21,478 nt of DNA from Candidatus Omnitrophota bacterium (GTDB taxonomy: Bacteria; Omnitrophota; Gorgyraeia; Gygaellales; Profunditerraquicolaceae): positions 1 through 21,478 of the forward strand of contig JAGOIJ010000008.1 in NCBI GenBank assembly GCA_017995695.1, in the 5' to 3' direction. Made by a program: the position numbers and the translations under genes. Below are positions 14,817 to 21,478 of this stretch, piece by piece. Within the stretch, counting starts at the first letter, position 1. Every line of letters begins with the position of its first letter. The notes beneath the pieces are model-generated. The model made no database searches. It was not told where the DNA came from and worked only from the letters and a program-made list of their open reading frames with translations.

Positions 14817-16667
14817 CTAAACTCTCCTTGTTGTCAAAACAACTCTTGTTAACCCGCGCACTGAATTACACAGGAACAAAGCATCTGCATGTATAAGGTC
14901 ATCTAATGATAACTGTTTCTCTCGCACCAATCCCTTTTTTATAAGGTGGGCGCGAAAAACCCCTGGCAACAAACCGCAACTCACCGGCGGCGTAAAGCGC
15001 TGCGAGCGTTTTTCGATGATAACATTAGAAATTGCTCCTTCGGTAATCTGCCCGCGCGTATTAAGAAAAATAACATCGTGATACCCTTTCGCACGATAAC
15101 GGTTGTATTCAGCATCATAGAGTGCGCGGTGTGTTGTCTTATGATACCAGAATACGCTATCCGGCTGGGTGCGGATTCTGGATACAGCAACGCGCTTGAT
15201 ACCCGCAGTTTTTTCTTTCTCAAGGGCCGAAACGTTTACGGTCACTTCCCCATCCTTACGCAAGAGCACGCGCAGGCGATACTGCTTTCCTGCGCTTAGT
15301 CGTTTTTCAAGCAATAAGCATTTCTTTAGCAAAACAGTGCGGTCAAAACAAAAATCAAAATAGCGCGCTGAATACTGCATCCGGCGAAGATGCTCATGCA
15401 AAAAAACAAACCTGTTATCCCATAACATCGTTTCTATGAGTTGAAATGGCTGAAAACGGTCAGTGAGAAAACGAGCCTTTAAAAGACACTCCCTATATTC
15501 ATCGTGAGGGCTTGAATCAATAACAATACCGCTTCCGACGCCCATTGCCCCATGATTATCTTCTATCACCAGGGTACGAATCGGCATATTAAAAACAGCC
15601 TTTCTCCCCGGCGCGATAAAACCCAAAGCCCCGCAATACACGCCGCGCGGCGCCTTTTCTAGCTGCCGGATAATCTGCATAGTGCGAATCTTTGGAGCGC
15701 CTGTTACCGAGCCACCAGGAAACATATGACTGAATATATCTCGGTACGTTGTGTTTTTCTTTAATACACCTTTTACGGTTGAAGTCATTTGGAATAAGGT
15801 TTCATATTTTTCGATATCAAACAAGGATGTTGCTGCAACGCTTCCTTTCCTGCAAATACGCCCTAGATCATTACGCATCAAATCAACAATCATCAAATTT
15901 TCCGCTTGAGCCTTAGGGTTCAGGCGTAATTCCTGAGCTCTCAATGCATCTTCCTCTGTGTTAACGCCTCTGCCTATTGTTCCTTTCATCGGACGAGCAT
16001 AGAGCCGATCTTTATCTTTTTTAAAATAAAGTTCGGGAGATAAAGAAATAATATACTGGTTTCCTAATTTACAAAACGCAGCATAGGCAACGCGCTGCCT
16101 GGCCTTAAGGTCTTCGTACAACGCCAAAGGCGAACCACGGAAAGCAAATGTAAACCGTCCCGTAAAGTTTACTTGATACGTATCCCCTTTTCGAATGTAT
16201 TCCTTTATGCGAGAAATCTTCTTGCAATATTCATCCTGCCTGAAGTTGAAAACAAGTCTGTTGATAGTAAAATCGGATCGTCGTTGTGCGCGCGCAAACG
16301 GAAAAGGTGCGTGGCCAGACGGTCTGCCCGTGCGATGATTAAAAACTAAAGCTTTATCAAATACTCCTAACCTTAAGAGATCGGAGTCCATCTTTACGCT
16401 TTGCATGAAACTTTCCTGCTCAAAGTAATACCCCAACTCATAAGAAAAAAAACCGGCAAGAAAGCGATCGCGCGCATAGCGCTCTATATCATTAAACGCC
16501 TGAGGAATCTGGCCGACATGCTGGGCAACGATAATCTGCTGCGGATCAACAAAAAGATAACTTTTATAATTTTCTCGATCACAGCGCACTGTCTCAAAAA
16601 GCAAGACATTCTGCTGGGCTTCAATAAATGCGGCGTCAAGCATCGGAAAAGGATGATATCTGTTCAT
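14817..16667 (-). CDS. PabB-PabC fusion: aminodeoxychorismate synthase component I fused to 4-amino-4-deoxychorismate lyase
   Basis: A 616-residue fusion making p-aminobenzoate for folate. Residues 1-400 are a chorismate-binding PabB domain: GDTYQVNFTGRF (161-172), PMKGTIGRG (Lys228, the PabB-type Lys where TrpE has Ala), NLMIVDLMRNDLGR (257-270) and PGGSVTGAPKIRTM (317-330). Residues about 408-616 form a fold-type IV PLP enzyme like PabC: LIETMLWDNRF, Lys510 in HKTTHRALYD as likely PLP lysine, and TEGAISNVII (542-551). Fusions of this order are known in other bacteria. The glutaminase partner PabA is not in the window. The gap to the acyltransferase gene is 18 bases; AAGG precedes the ATG. 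It may alternatively use ammonia directly. Confidence 0.94.
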   Translation of the reverse strand: MNRYHPFPMLDAAFIEAQQNVLLFETVRCDRENYKSYLFVDPQQIIVAQHVGQIPQAFNDIERYARDRFLAGFFSYELGYYFEQESFMQSVKMDSDLLRLGVFDKALVFNHRTGRPSGHAPFPFARAQRRSDFTINRLVFNFRQDEYCKKISRIKEYIRKGDTYQVNFTGRFTFAFRGSPLALYEDLKARQRVAYAAFCKLGNQYIISLSPELYFKKDKDRLYARPMKGTIGRGVNTEEDALRAQELRLNPKAQAENLMIVDLMRNDLGRICRKGSVAATSLFDIEKYETLFQMTSTVKGVLKKNTTYRDIFSHMFPGGSVTGAPKIRTMQIIRQLEKAPRGVYCGALGFIAPGRKAVFNMPIRTLVIEDNHGAMGVGSGIVIDSSPHDEYRECLLKARFLTDRFQPFQLIETMLWDNRFVFLHEHLRRMQYSARYFDFCFDRTVLLKKCLLLEKRLSAGKQYRLRVLLRKDGEVTVNVSALEKEKTAGIKRVAVSRIRTQPDSVFWYHKTTHRALYDAEYNRYRAKGYHDVIFLNTRGQITEGAISNVIIEKRSQRFTPPVSCGLLPGVFRAHLIKKGLVREKQLSLDDLIHADALFLCNSVRGLTRVVLTTRRV

Positions 16668-16685
16668 ACGGCCTTCGACGTGGTA

Positions 16686-17462
16686 CTACGAAAAGAGAGG
16701 ATACCGCTGGGCAATCCGTGCGTGCACAGACGCGCTTAATTCTTTACGTAACAATTCGCGATCAGATAGCGAGGGAATCTTAATAAGCGGCAAAAACTCA
16801 ACTACCGCTTCAATCTGTTGCAAAGCCAGAACACCCATGAGGTGTCGCACAAATGAAACCTGGCCATACCAACACAACGCATCTCGATTGTCGCGATTCA
16901 CTATTTTGTGGTTAATGGTTGCGTAAGAGATAACCACCGGGACCACGCAAGCGCTTGCCTGTAAAGGGGCTTCAAAATGGATAGACTGGAATTGCCGAAG
17001 CCCTTGGCCGTTCGTTGACGTGCCTTCCGGAAACGACAAAACATTAACCTTGCGCTTGAGCATCTGGCTAGTCGCTGCCACATAACCCTTTGCTTTTGAT
17101 TTTCGTTGCCGATCGATAAAGATTGTTCCTCCGACCAGCGCAATCCAGCCGAATACCGGCCATTGCTTAACTTCCGTTTTTGAAGTATACACCAACGGAA
17201 TAATGCTACCTAATACAAAACCATCCAAATAACCAAGATGATTTGCCACGATAAGCGCGCCTTGCGTTTTCAACATCGCGCGATCGCCTTTGATAATTAC
17301 GCTGATATGCAACATGCGCGCTAGAAACCGATTAAGCTCTTGATTCCACCTGGCCATACATTGATACCGCAGGCGCGGAACAACAAACAGCGCAAGATGT
17401 AATAAAAACCCAACCAGCATATAGGTTAGCAAACCTATACACAAGATTATTTTCTTAACCAT
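16686..17462 (-). CDS. PlsC/OlsA-type 1-acylglycerol-phosphate or lyso-ornithine-lipid O-acyltransferase
   Basis: A 258-residue acyltransferase of the PlsC family with an N-terminal hydrophobic segment (about 5-30) that anchors it to the membrane. The catalytic NHLGYLD (His75 and Asp80, HX4D) and FPEGT (144-148) motifs are present, as is GTIFIDR (112-118). It transfers an acyl chain to a hydroxyl of a lyso-lipid. It begins 5 bases after an OlsB-like gene, and the olsB-olsA pairing is typical of ornithine-lipid synthesis, so the acceptor may be lyso-ornithine lipid and not lysophosphatidate. Sequence alone does not separate the two activities. Confidence 0.9.
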   Translation of the reverse strand: MVKKIILCIGLLTYMLVGFLLHLALFVVPRLRYQCMARWNQELNRFLARMLHISVIIKGDRAMLKTQGALIVANHLGYLDGFVLGSIIPLVYTSKTEVKQWPVFGWIALVGGTIFIDRQRKSKAKGYVAATSQMLKRKVNVLSFPEGTSTNGQGLRQFQSIHFEAPLQASACVVPVVISYATINHKIVNRDNRDALCWYGQVSFVRHLMGVLALQQIEAVVEFLPLIKIPSLSDRELLRKELSASVHARIAQRYPLFS

Positions 17463-17467
17463 AGACG

Positions 17468-18235
17468 TTATAGATAATGCTGTTTATAGGAAGGAGGCAG
17501 CGCTTCAATATCCAAGAGAACACACACTACTGCTGATCCAAGCGGATCAATAGCTGGAGGCCCACACACCACTATACCGGCGCGAATATATGCCTTAATG
17601 AGCGGAGGCAGATTCCCGAAGATTTCGCGAGAGCTCGGAAGCGGCACATCGGTCAATAAACCCTTAAACGCCTTGTCAGGCTTAGGATGCACGCGGTACT
17701 CTGGCGGAGCATAATATTTTTCTTTCATGAATTTAAAAACGCGGCTGACCTCGTAGGGATCATTAGAGTTAAAGCGGGGCGAACCAAACAGATAACGCAC
17801 ATTATTTTCTTTTACATATTTGGCAATACCGCTCCATAGGAGGTTAATCACTGAACGATTACGGTAATCCTTATGCACGCAGGATCTGCCTAACTCACAG
17901 ATCTCGTGCGAATTCGCTAAATTCCTGATAGCTGTAATATCAAAGAATTGATCCGCATAAAAACCCGGGTTTACCCCCACCTTGGAACCCAATAAGAGCC
18001 GATAGGTGCCGACAACCTTATGCGCAATCTTATCGATAACAATCAAATGGTCACAAACACCATCATAGATATCGACATCCTGATCGTTTTCGCTCTGCAC
18101 AGTATCCGGCCCAGCCAGCTCCTGGAGAAAAATCTCATGGCGCAGTTTTAATGTTTGCTCAATCTCTTTCTTGCTTTGCGCGATCTTGATCTCAAAATCA
18201 AAAGCGCGTGTAAAGTTCCTATCATCTTCAGCCAT
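17468..18235 (-). CDS. OlsB-like GNAT N-acyltransferase (probable ornithine-acyl-ACP N-acyltransferase)
   Basis: A 255-residue protein of the OlsB/Acetyltransf_5 family, which moves a 3-hydroxyacyl chain from ACP to the alpha-amino group of ornithine to make lyso-ornithine lipid. Family blocks are LRHEIFLQELAG (about 31-42), DIYDGVCDHLIVID with VVGTYRLL (about 55-81), CELGRSCVHKDYRN (the GNAT acyl-donor region) and the C-terminal NLPPLIKAYIRAG, CGPPAIDP and VLLDIEALPPSYKQHYL, close to the OlsB tail. The PlsC-like neighbour supports the two-step pathway. The acceptor amino acid could be other than ornithine. The ATG follows a -10 box by only 8 bases, with no Shine-Dalgarno site, so the mRNA may be leaderless. 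Confidence 0.85.
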   Translation of the reverse strand: MAEDDRNFTRAFDFEIKIAQSKKEIEQTLKLRHEIFLQELAGPDTVQSENDQDVDIYDGVCDHLIVIDKIAHKVVGTYRLLLGSKVGVNPGFYADQFFDITAIRNLANSHEICELGRSCVHKDYRNRSVINLLWSGIAKYVKENNVRYLFGSPRFNSNDPYEVSRVFKFMKEKYYAPPEYRVHPKPDKAFKGLLTDVPLPSSREIFGNLPPLIKAYIRAGIVVCGPPAIDPLGSAVVCVLLDIEALPPSYKQHYL

Positions 18236-18243
18236 AGGAGAGA

Positions 18244-18272
18244 ATTATATCACTCACAAGGCCTCATGTATA
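18244..18272 (-). promoter_or_regulatory. Sigma70-type promoter abutting the OlsB-like start codon
   Basis: Minus strand: TATACA (18272 to 18267, four of six matches to TTGACA), 17 bases, then a perfect TATAAT (18249 to 18244). The ATG begins at 18235, 8 bases later. Transcription from this -10 would start within one or two bases of the ATG. TCTCTCCT between them has no ribosome-binding character. Confidence 0.7.
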
Positions 18273-18325
18273 GCAAAGAATTACGTGACACCCTATTTTC
18301 CAAAGCAAAGGGCATCCCTCATAAT

Positions 18326-20134
18326 CTACCATTCAACCCTCATGCCAGCTTCAAGCCACCTGCCGGGCTGCGGTATACCTTCGATTTCCTGATATTCGAC
18401 ATTTAAAAGGTTGGTTACATCAAGAAAAAGTTGGGCGTGTTTGTTTAGATCGTAACTAAGGCGGGAACTCAACAGCCACCAGCCGCGTCGATTGGGCTTC
18501 TTTTTGAATGAAAACCCGAACGTCTGGACGCCGAACGGCAGACGCAGGTCAAACATCATGTTCAAAAGATGCTCAGCATAGTTTGGGCCATACTTATACA
18601 GCAGCCCCTGCTCTTCGATTTGCTTATCGGTTAAGGTATAATTCGCCAAGAGATTGCAACGTTTATTCATCACGTACTTAAGATAAGCCTCAATGCCGCG
18701 CGCCTTGGCATTGGTGATATTCTCAACCTGCCAAAGTGCCTGCGCAGGAGAATGTTTTACCCAATCAATAAAATCATGTTCTTGTCTTAGAAACAGGGTA
18801 ACACCGTACGAGATAGCTTGGCTTTTTCCCTCATAGCCGGCTTGATAACTAAACGATTTTTCTGCACTGAGCCCTGCGTCGCCTGCGGTGGTTGGATCGC
18901 GATAGTAAAGCTCGGTAAAAGAGGGAACGCGCATATTGCGAGAAATCCCAAAATGCAACACTTGATGCGTAAGAAATTTGTAGCGCAAATTGGCTGAGCC
19001 GGTAAATACAGAATCAAACCCATCATAATTATCCCAACGAAATGATGTCCCGTAAGAAAGAAAATCGCTTAGTTCATTCGTATCATCGATAAAAATACTG
19101 CGATGCTGACGGTTTTGTTTGCCAAGGTTGCTCGATTTTATCCTTTCTTCTCCATACTCAACGCCCAACCCCAACAAACCAAGACCTTTGACGTTGCGTT
19201 GAAGATAAAGATTCGGCGTAAACACATTCGTGCGGTGGTGATTTAGATACCGGCTTCTCACCGTGGTCCGATCTAAAGCAAACTTATCATTGTGCTTGCG
19301 CCAGATGAGATTCGGCTTGATGGTAAATCCGGCGAAAGACACGTTGAGCCCAAAATCACCAAGGAGGGTCTTCGTCCATTCCTTTGAAAGAAAACCGCTC
19401 TGCGGCGTGTAAAAATCATAGGCGCCGAATTCCTTATCCTGATACCCAAAATTGGCGTGCATTGAACCATGGGCAAACTCAAACAGAGACGAGCAAGAAA
19501 GCGTTGATTTTAAAAAATCAGTGTCATCGTAAAAACCGCTTGAGCGCATCCTCTCGGCTGAAACGCGCAGGCCAAAAGGGCCAACCTTTTCAGTTACGCT
19601 GGCTAAGCCGCGCCCGGTCTGATAACTGCCAATGCTCGTTTCAATAATGCGCCTTGCTACATCAGGCTTCTTGAGTACCATATTAACCGCGCCTCCGATG
19701 GCATCCGGCCCAAATAATGATGAAGCTGCCCCGGGAATAACTTCAAGACGCTCTATATCAGCCTTCGTAAAAGGAATATCTGCGTTATGGTGGGCAGTCT
19801 GCGGATCATTGATACGCTGACCATTCAAAAGCATTAACACGCCTTGGAATGTTGAACCCCGCAATGAAAAATCAGTCTGGATATCTCCCTTAAGCGCGCG
19901 GCTCTGAAGATCAACGGGAGCGAGGCTTAACGATTCAATAGCAGATGTAAAGGGAAGAGTTTTGGCCTGCTCCTTGGTTAGCGCATAGGATGAGCCAAGA
20001 AAGGCCTTTGGCGAGGTAATAACAATGGGATCAAGCACAATAGTGCCATCGTTATACTCTAAAGCATAACCCTCTGCACAAAAAAATAATACCATAACGA
20101 GAGCAAAAAAAATATCCCTACGTAAATTCAGCAT
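18326..20134 (-). CDS. TonB-dependent outer-membrane receptor (BtuB-like size, substrate unknown)
   Basis: A 602-residue outer-membrane transporter. A signal peptide (MLNLRRDIF, a hydrophobic core, likely cleavage after GYA at 24) is followed by a TonB box-like DPIVITSP (35-42). The plug domain (about 45-155) holds LRGSTFQGVLMLLNGQRIND, IERLEVIPGAASSLFGPDAIGGAVNM and related blocks. The rest is a beta-barrel rich in alternating aromatic strands, ending in Trp602 as expected for barrel assembly. Size is near BtuB (about 590), so cobalamin is possible, but no cobalamin riboswitch or btu gene is adjacent and the ligand is open. It has its own promoter, and no clear terminator follows. The start sits 6 bases after a -10 box; a later Met would lose the charged n-region of the signal peptide. 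Confidence 0.93.
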   Translation of the reverse strand: MLNLRRDIFFALVMVLFFCAEGYALEYNDGTIVLDPIVITSPKAFLGSSYALTKEQAKTLPFTSAIESLSLAPVDLQSRALKGDIQTDFSLRGSTFQGVLMLLNGQRINDPQTAHHNADIPFTKADIERLEVIPGAASSLFGPDAIGGAVNMVLKKPDVARRIIETSIGSYQTGRGLASVTEKVGPFGLRVSAERMRSSGFYDDTDFLKSTLSCSSLFEFAHGSMHANFGYQDKEFGAYDFYTPQSGFLSKEWTKTLLGDFGLNVSFAGFTIKPNLIWRKHNDKFALDRTTVRSRYLNHHRTNVFTPNLYLQRNVKGLGLLGLGVEYGEERIKSSNLGKQNRQHRSIFIDDTNELSDFLSYGTSFRWDNYDGFDSVFTGSANLRYKFLTHQVLHFGISRNMRVPSFTELYYRDPTTAGDAGLSAEKSFSYQAGYEGKSQAISYGVTLFLRQEHDFIDWVKHSPAQALWQVENITNAKARGIEAYLKYVMNKRCNLLANYTLTDKQIEEQGLLYKYGPNYAEHLLNMMFDLRLPFGVQTFGFSFKKKPNRRGWWLLSSRLSYDLNKHAQLFLDVTNLLNVEYQEIEGIPQPGRWLEAGMRVEW

Positions 20135-20140
20135 AGGGAT

Positions 20141-20169
20141 AGTATAAGAAAATACCTTTCTATTGTCAA
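20141..20169 (-). promoter_or_regulatory. Strong sigma70-type promoter abutting the TonB-receptor start codon
   Basis: Minus strand: TTGACA (20169 to 20164), a 17-base spacer, then TATACT (20146 to 20141). The receptor ATG begins at 20134, only 6 bases after the -10. The expected start of transcription therefore falls at or next to the A of the ATG. There is no room for a ribosome binding site or riboswitch. Confidence 0.85.
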
Positions 20170-20225
20170 CTAATTAATAAGATACGGTTTACATTATCGT
20201 AACGACAATTGCACCAAAAAACGTA

Positions 20226-20720
20226 TCATTCGGAATAATAAGCGCACTTCCAAATCATCTCATCACTACCCACCGCTACATTGTATACTTGTTTATTCGG
20301 CTGCGGCATAAGTTCGTTTGTCTCTAAGTCTTCGATTTCGCATATCACCTGGTACATTTTCTGGGGCTCAACCGTAAAAAAAGCAGGGGCCATTTCATTG
20401 CCCCTGCCTTGTAATACGCCATTGGACAAAACTTTTACCGAACAACCATCATCGCCGCTGATAGTGCGCAGCTCAACGCGATCTTCATCCACCGCAACCG
20501 CTTTAACAATCAGGCTGACCTTGGCGGAACTCTCGACAGGAATGATCGCTATCGGGGGAGTAATAATGGTATGATTGCGGAAATCATTAAGCTGTAGCTT
20601 TTGCCGACGCTCGCTGGTTGCGTTTAACCTATCCTGGCGGCTGGGAGGAGTATACTGTGCCCAGGCTAAAGGAATGGTGAGCAAGCAACAAAATACGAAT
20701 AATCCTATTTTTTTCTTCAT
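20226..20720 (-). CDS. Small secreted protein of unknown function
   Basis: A 164-residue protein I do not recognise. It starts with a clear signal peptide (MKKKIGLFVFCCLLTIPLAWA, cleavage before Gln22) and so is exported to the periplasm or beyond. The mature part begins with a polar stretch (YTPPSRQDRLNATSERRQK), then a mixed beta-rich region of about 110 residues, with three cysteines in SGDDGCSVKV, YQVICEIED and IWKCAYYSE. No membrane segment follows the signal. Translation is supported by AGGGAG just before the ATG. It lies 34 bases after the biotin ligase gene, so the two probably share an mRNA, with no obvious common role. Confidence 0.75.
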   Translation of the reverse strand: MKKKIGLFVFCCLLTIPLAWAQYTPPSRQDRLNATSERRQKLQLNDFRNHTIITPPIAIIPVESSAKVSLIVKAVAVDEDRVELRTISGDDGCSVKVLSNGVLQGRGNEMAPAFFTVEPQKMYQVICEIEDLETNELMPQPNKQVYNVAVGSDEMIWKCAYYSE

Positions 20721-20754
20721 AGCTCTCCCTATGAGTTCTTGCGCTGGCTATTCT

Positions 20755-21478
20755 CTAACGACAGTGAACTACATCCCCAGATAGTATTTTTTGCGTAAGG
20801 CCCGCATCATTGCGTAAGAGCAACGCCCCGTCAGCATCAATATCAATTGCTTCGCCTTCTACATGCTCACGATGAGAATATATCTTCACTCTCCTGCCCA
20901 GCGTAACGCTATATTCCCGCCACTGCTGAATAATGAAACGGCTCCCTTTTTCCTGAAAATGCAGATAATTTTTTTCAAGCGCATTAAATATTGCTTGCAA
21001 CAATTCCACGCGGTTAACTACCCCCCCGATATGCTCCTTCAGTGAAGTTGCTTGGCTGATAAGCGATTTCTTTTCGTTATTAACATTTATCCCAACCCCC
21101 ACAATCACGCAATGAATTTCATCCATCTCTGCCTGTATCTCAGTCAGGATACCAGCAACCTTTTTCTGCTGGATCAAGATATCATTGGGCCATTTTATCT
21201 GAGCTTCAACGCCCGTAATCTGGCGTATTGCCTGACAGATACTGACGGCGCTTAAGAGAGTTAACACTGCCGCCTGATTCGGCGAGATTGCCGGCTTCAA
21301 GATTAAGGAAAAATAGATCCCCTTATAACGGGGCGAGAACCAATTTCTTCCCAACCTGCCCCTGCCTTTTGTCTGCAACTCGGACAAAACAACTGTTCCC
21401 TCAACCGCTCCCTTGAGCGCCAATTGCATGGCCACATCCATGGTCGAGGAAACCTCATCAAAGTAATAGATCTTTTTA
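20755..21478 (-). CDS. birA: Biotin--[acetyl-CoA-carboxylase] ligase (BirA catalytic domain), 5' end outside the window
   Basis: Biotin-protein ligase, which activates biotin with ATP and attaches it to carboxylase carrier domains. Motifs are TKGRGRLGRNWFSP (adenylate loop), QIKWPNDILIQQKKVAGILTE (ATP/biotin site) and CVIVGVGINVNN, followed by the C-terminal SH3-like domain (GRRVKIYSHREHVEGEAIDID, LLRNDAG). The reading frame is open past the ATG at 21441 to the right edge and reads KKIYYFDEVSSTMDVAMQLA, which is the normal family N-terminal motif (FDEVxSTN). The true start is therefore beyond the window, and whether a DNA-binding N-terminal domain exists cannot be seen. Confidence 0.93.
   Translation of the reverse strand, partial: KKIYYFDEVSSTMDVAMQLALKGAVEGTVVLSELQTKGRGRLGRNWFSPRYKGIYFSLILKPAISPNQAAVLTLLSAVSICQAIRQITGVEAQIKWPNDILIQQKKVAGILTEIQAEMDEIHCVIVGVGINVNNEKKSLISQATSLKEHIGGVVNRVELLQAIFNALEKNYLHFQEKGSRFIIQQWREYSVTLGRRVKIYSHREHVEGEAIDIDADGALLLRNDAGLTQKILSGDVVHCR

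Noticed and set aside
18326..20134. Naming the TonB receptor btuB
   Set aside because: Only overall size and plug motifs resemble BtuB. No cobalamin genes or riboswitch support the substrate.
20135..20225. Cobalamin or other riboswitch before the TonB receptor
   Set aside because: The promoter lies against the start codon, so there is no transcribed leader, and no B12-box-like conserved elements are seen in the 91-base gap.
20755..21441. Complete biotin ligase gene starting at the ATG at 21441
   Set aside because: The frame stays open upstream and encodes the conserved FDEVSST motif, so that ATG is internal and the gene is cut by the window edge.

Overview
This 21.5 kb window looks like chromosomal DNA from an anaerobic, Gram-negative (two-membrane) bacterium. 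The evidence is a TonB-dependent outer-membrane receptor, an ornithine-lipid type acyltransferase pair, a membrane-bound [NiFe]-hydrogenase and many Fe-S proteins. The gene mix, the compact spacing with many ATGA overlaps, and protein features that match no familiar model phylum would fit an uncultured lineage such as Candidatus Omnitrophota (OP3). That placement is an impression from protein style and was not tested. All 21 genes I call lie on the minus strand. No gene-free stretch exceeds 145 bp. I see no tRNA, rRNA, CRISPR array, insertion sequence or convincing rho-independent terminator.

Reading in the direction of transcription (right to left): a biotin-protein ligase cut by the right edge, then a small secreted protein of unknown function (20226-21478). 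A TonB-dependent receptor (18326-20134) follows, with its own sigma70-type promoter almost touching its start codon. A lipid and folate block (14524-18235) comes next: an OlsB-like N-acyltransferase, a PlsC/OlsA-like acyltransferase, a PabB-PabC fusion and a small dimeric-barrel protein. The OlsB-like gene again has a promoter abutting its ATG. A housekeeping block (9221-14476) contains mnmA, nadA, an RluA-type pseudouridine synthase, uppP, a PfkB-family kinase, a YqeY-like protein and a PilZ protein.

The left 9 kb (1-9075) is the most interesting part. It is a probable operon, preceded by a TTGACA-containing region. It encodes an NAD(P)H/flavin-FeS module like the beta and gamma subunits of sulfhydrogenase, a four-cluster ferredoxin, and a group 4 energy-converting [NiFe]-hydrogenase core: NuoH-, NuoB-, NuoC- and NuoD-like proteins with both nickel-binding Cys pairs intact. 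A PhoU-like helical protein sits inside the operon between the hydrogenase large subunit and two NuoL/NuoM-type proton-pumping subunits, the second of which runs off the left edge. The simplest model is a membrane complex that exchanges electrons between a nicotinamide pool and H2/H+ while moving ions, possibly controlled by the PhoU-like protein. The individual families are known. The combination, and the PhoU-like member, are what I would follow up.

Two other themes stand out. Two genes have good -35/-10 boxes placed so that transcription should begin at or within a couple of bases of the ATG, which suggests leaderless mRNAs. The gap between the diaphorase genes and the ferredoxin gene holds two strong inverted repeats, which may set transcript boundaries or subunit ratios.
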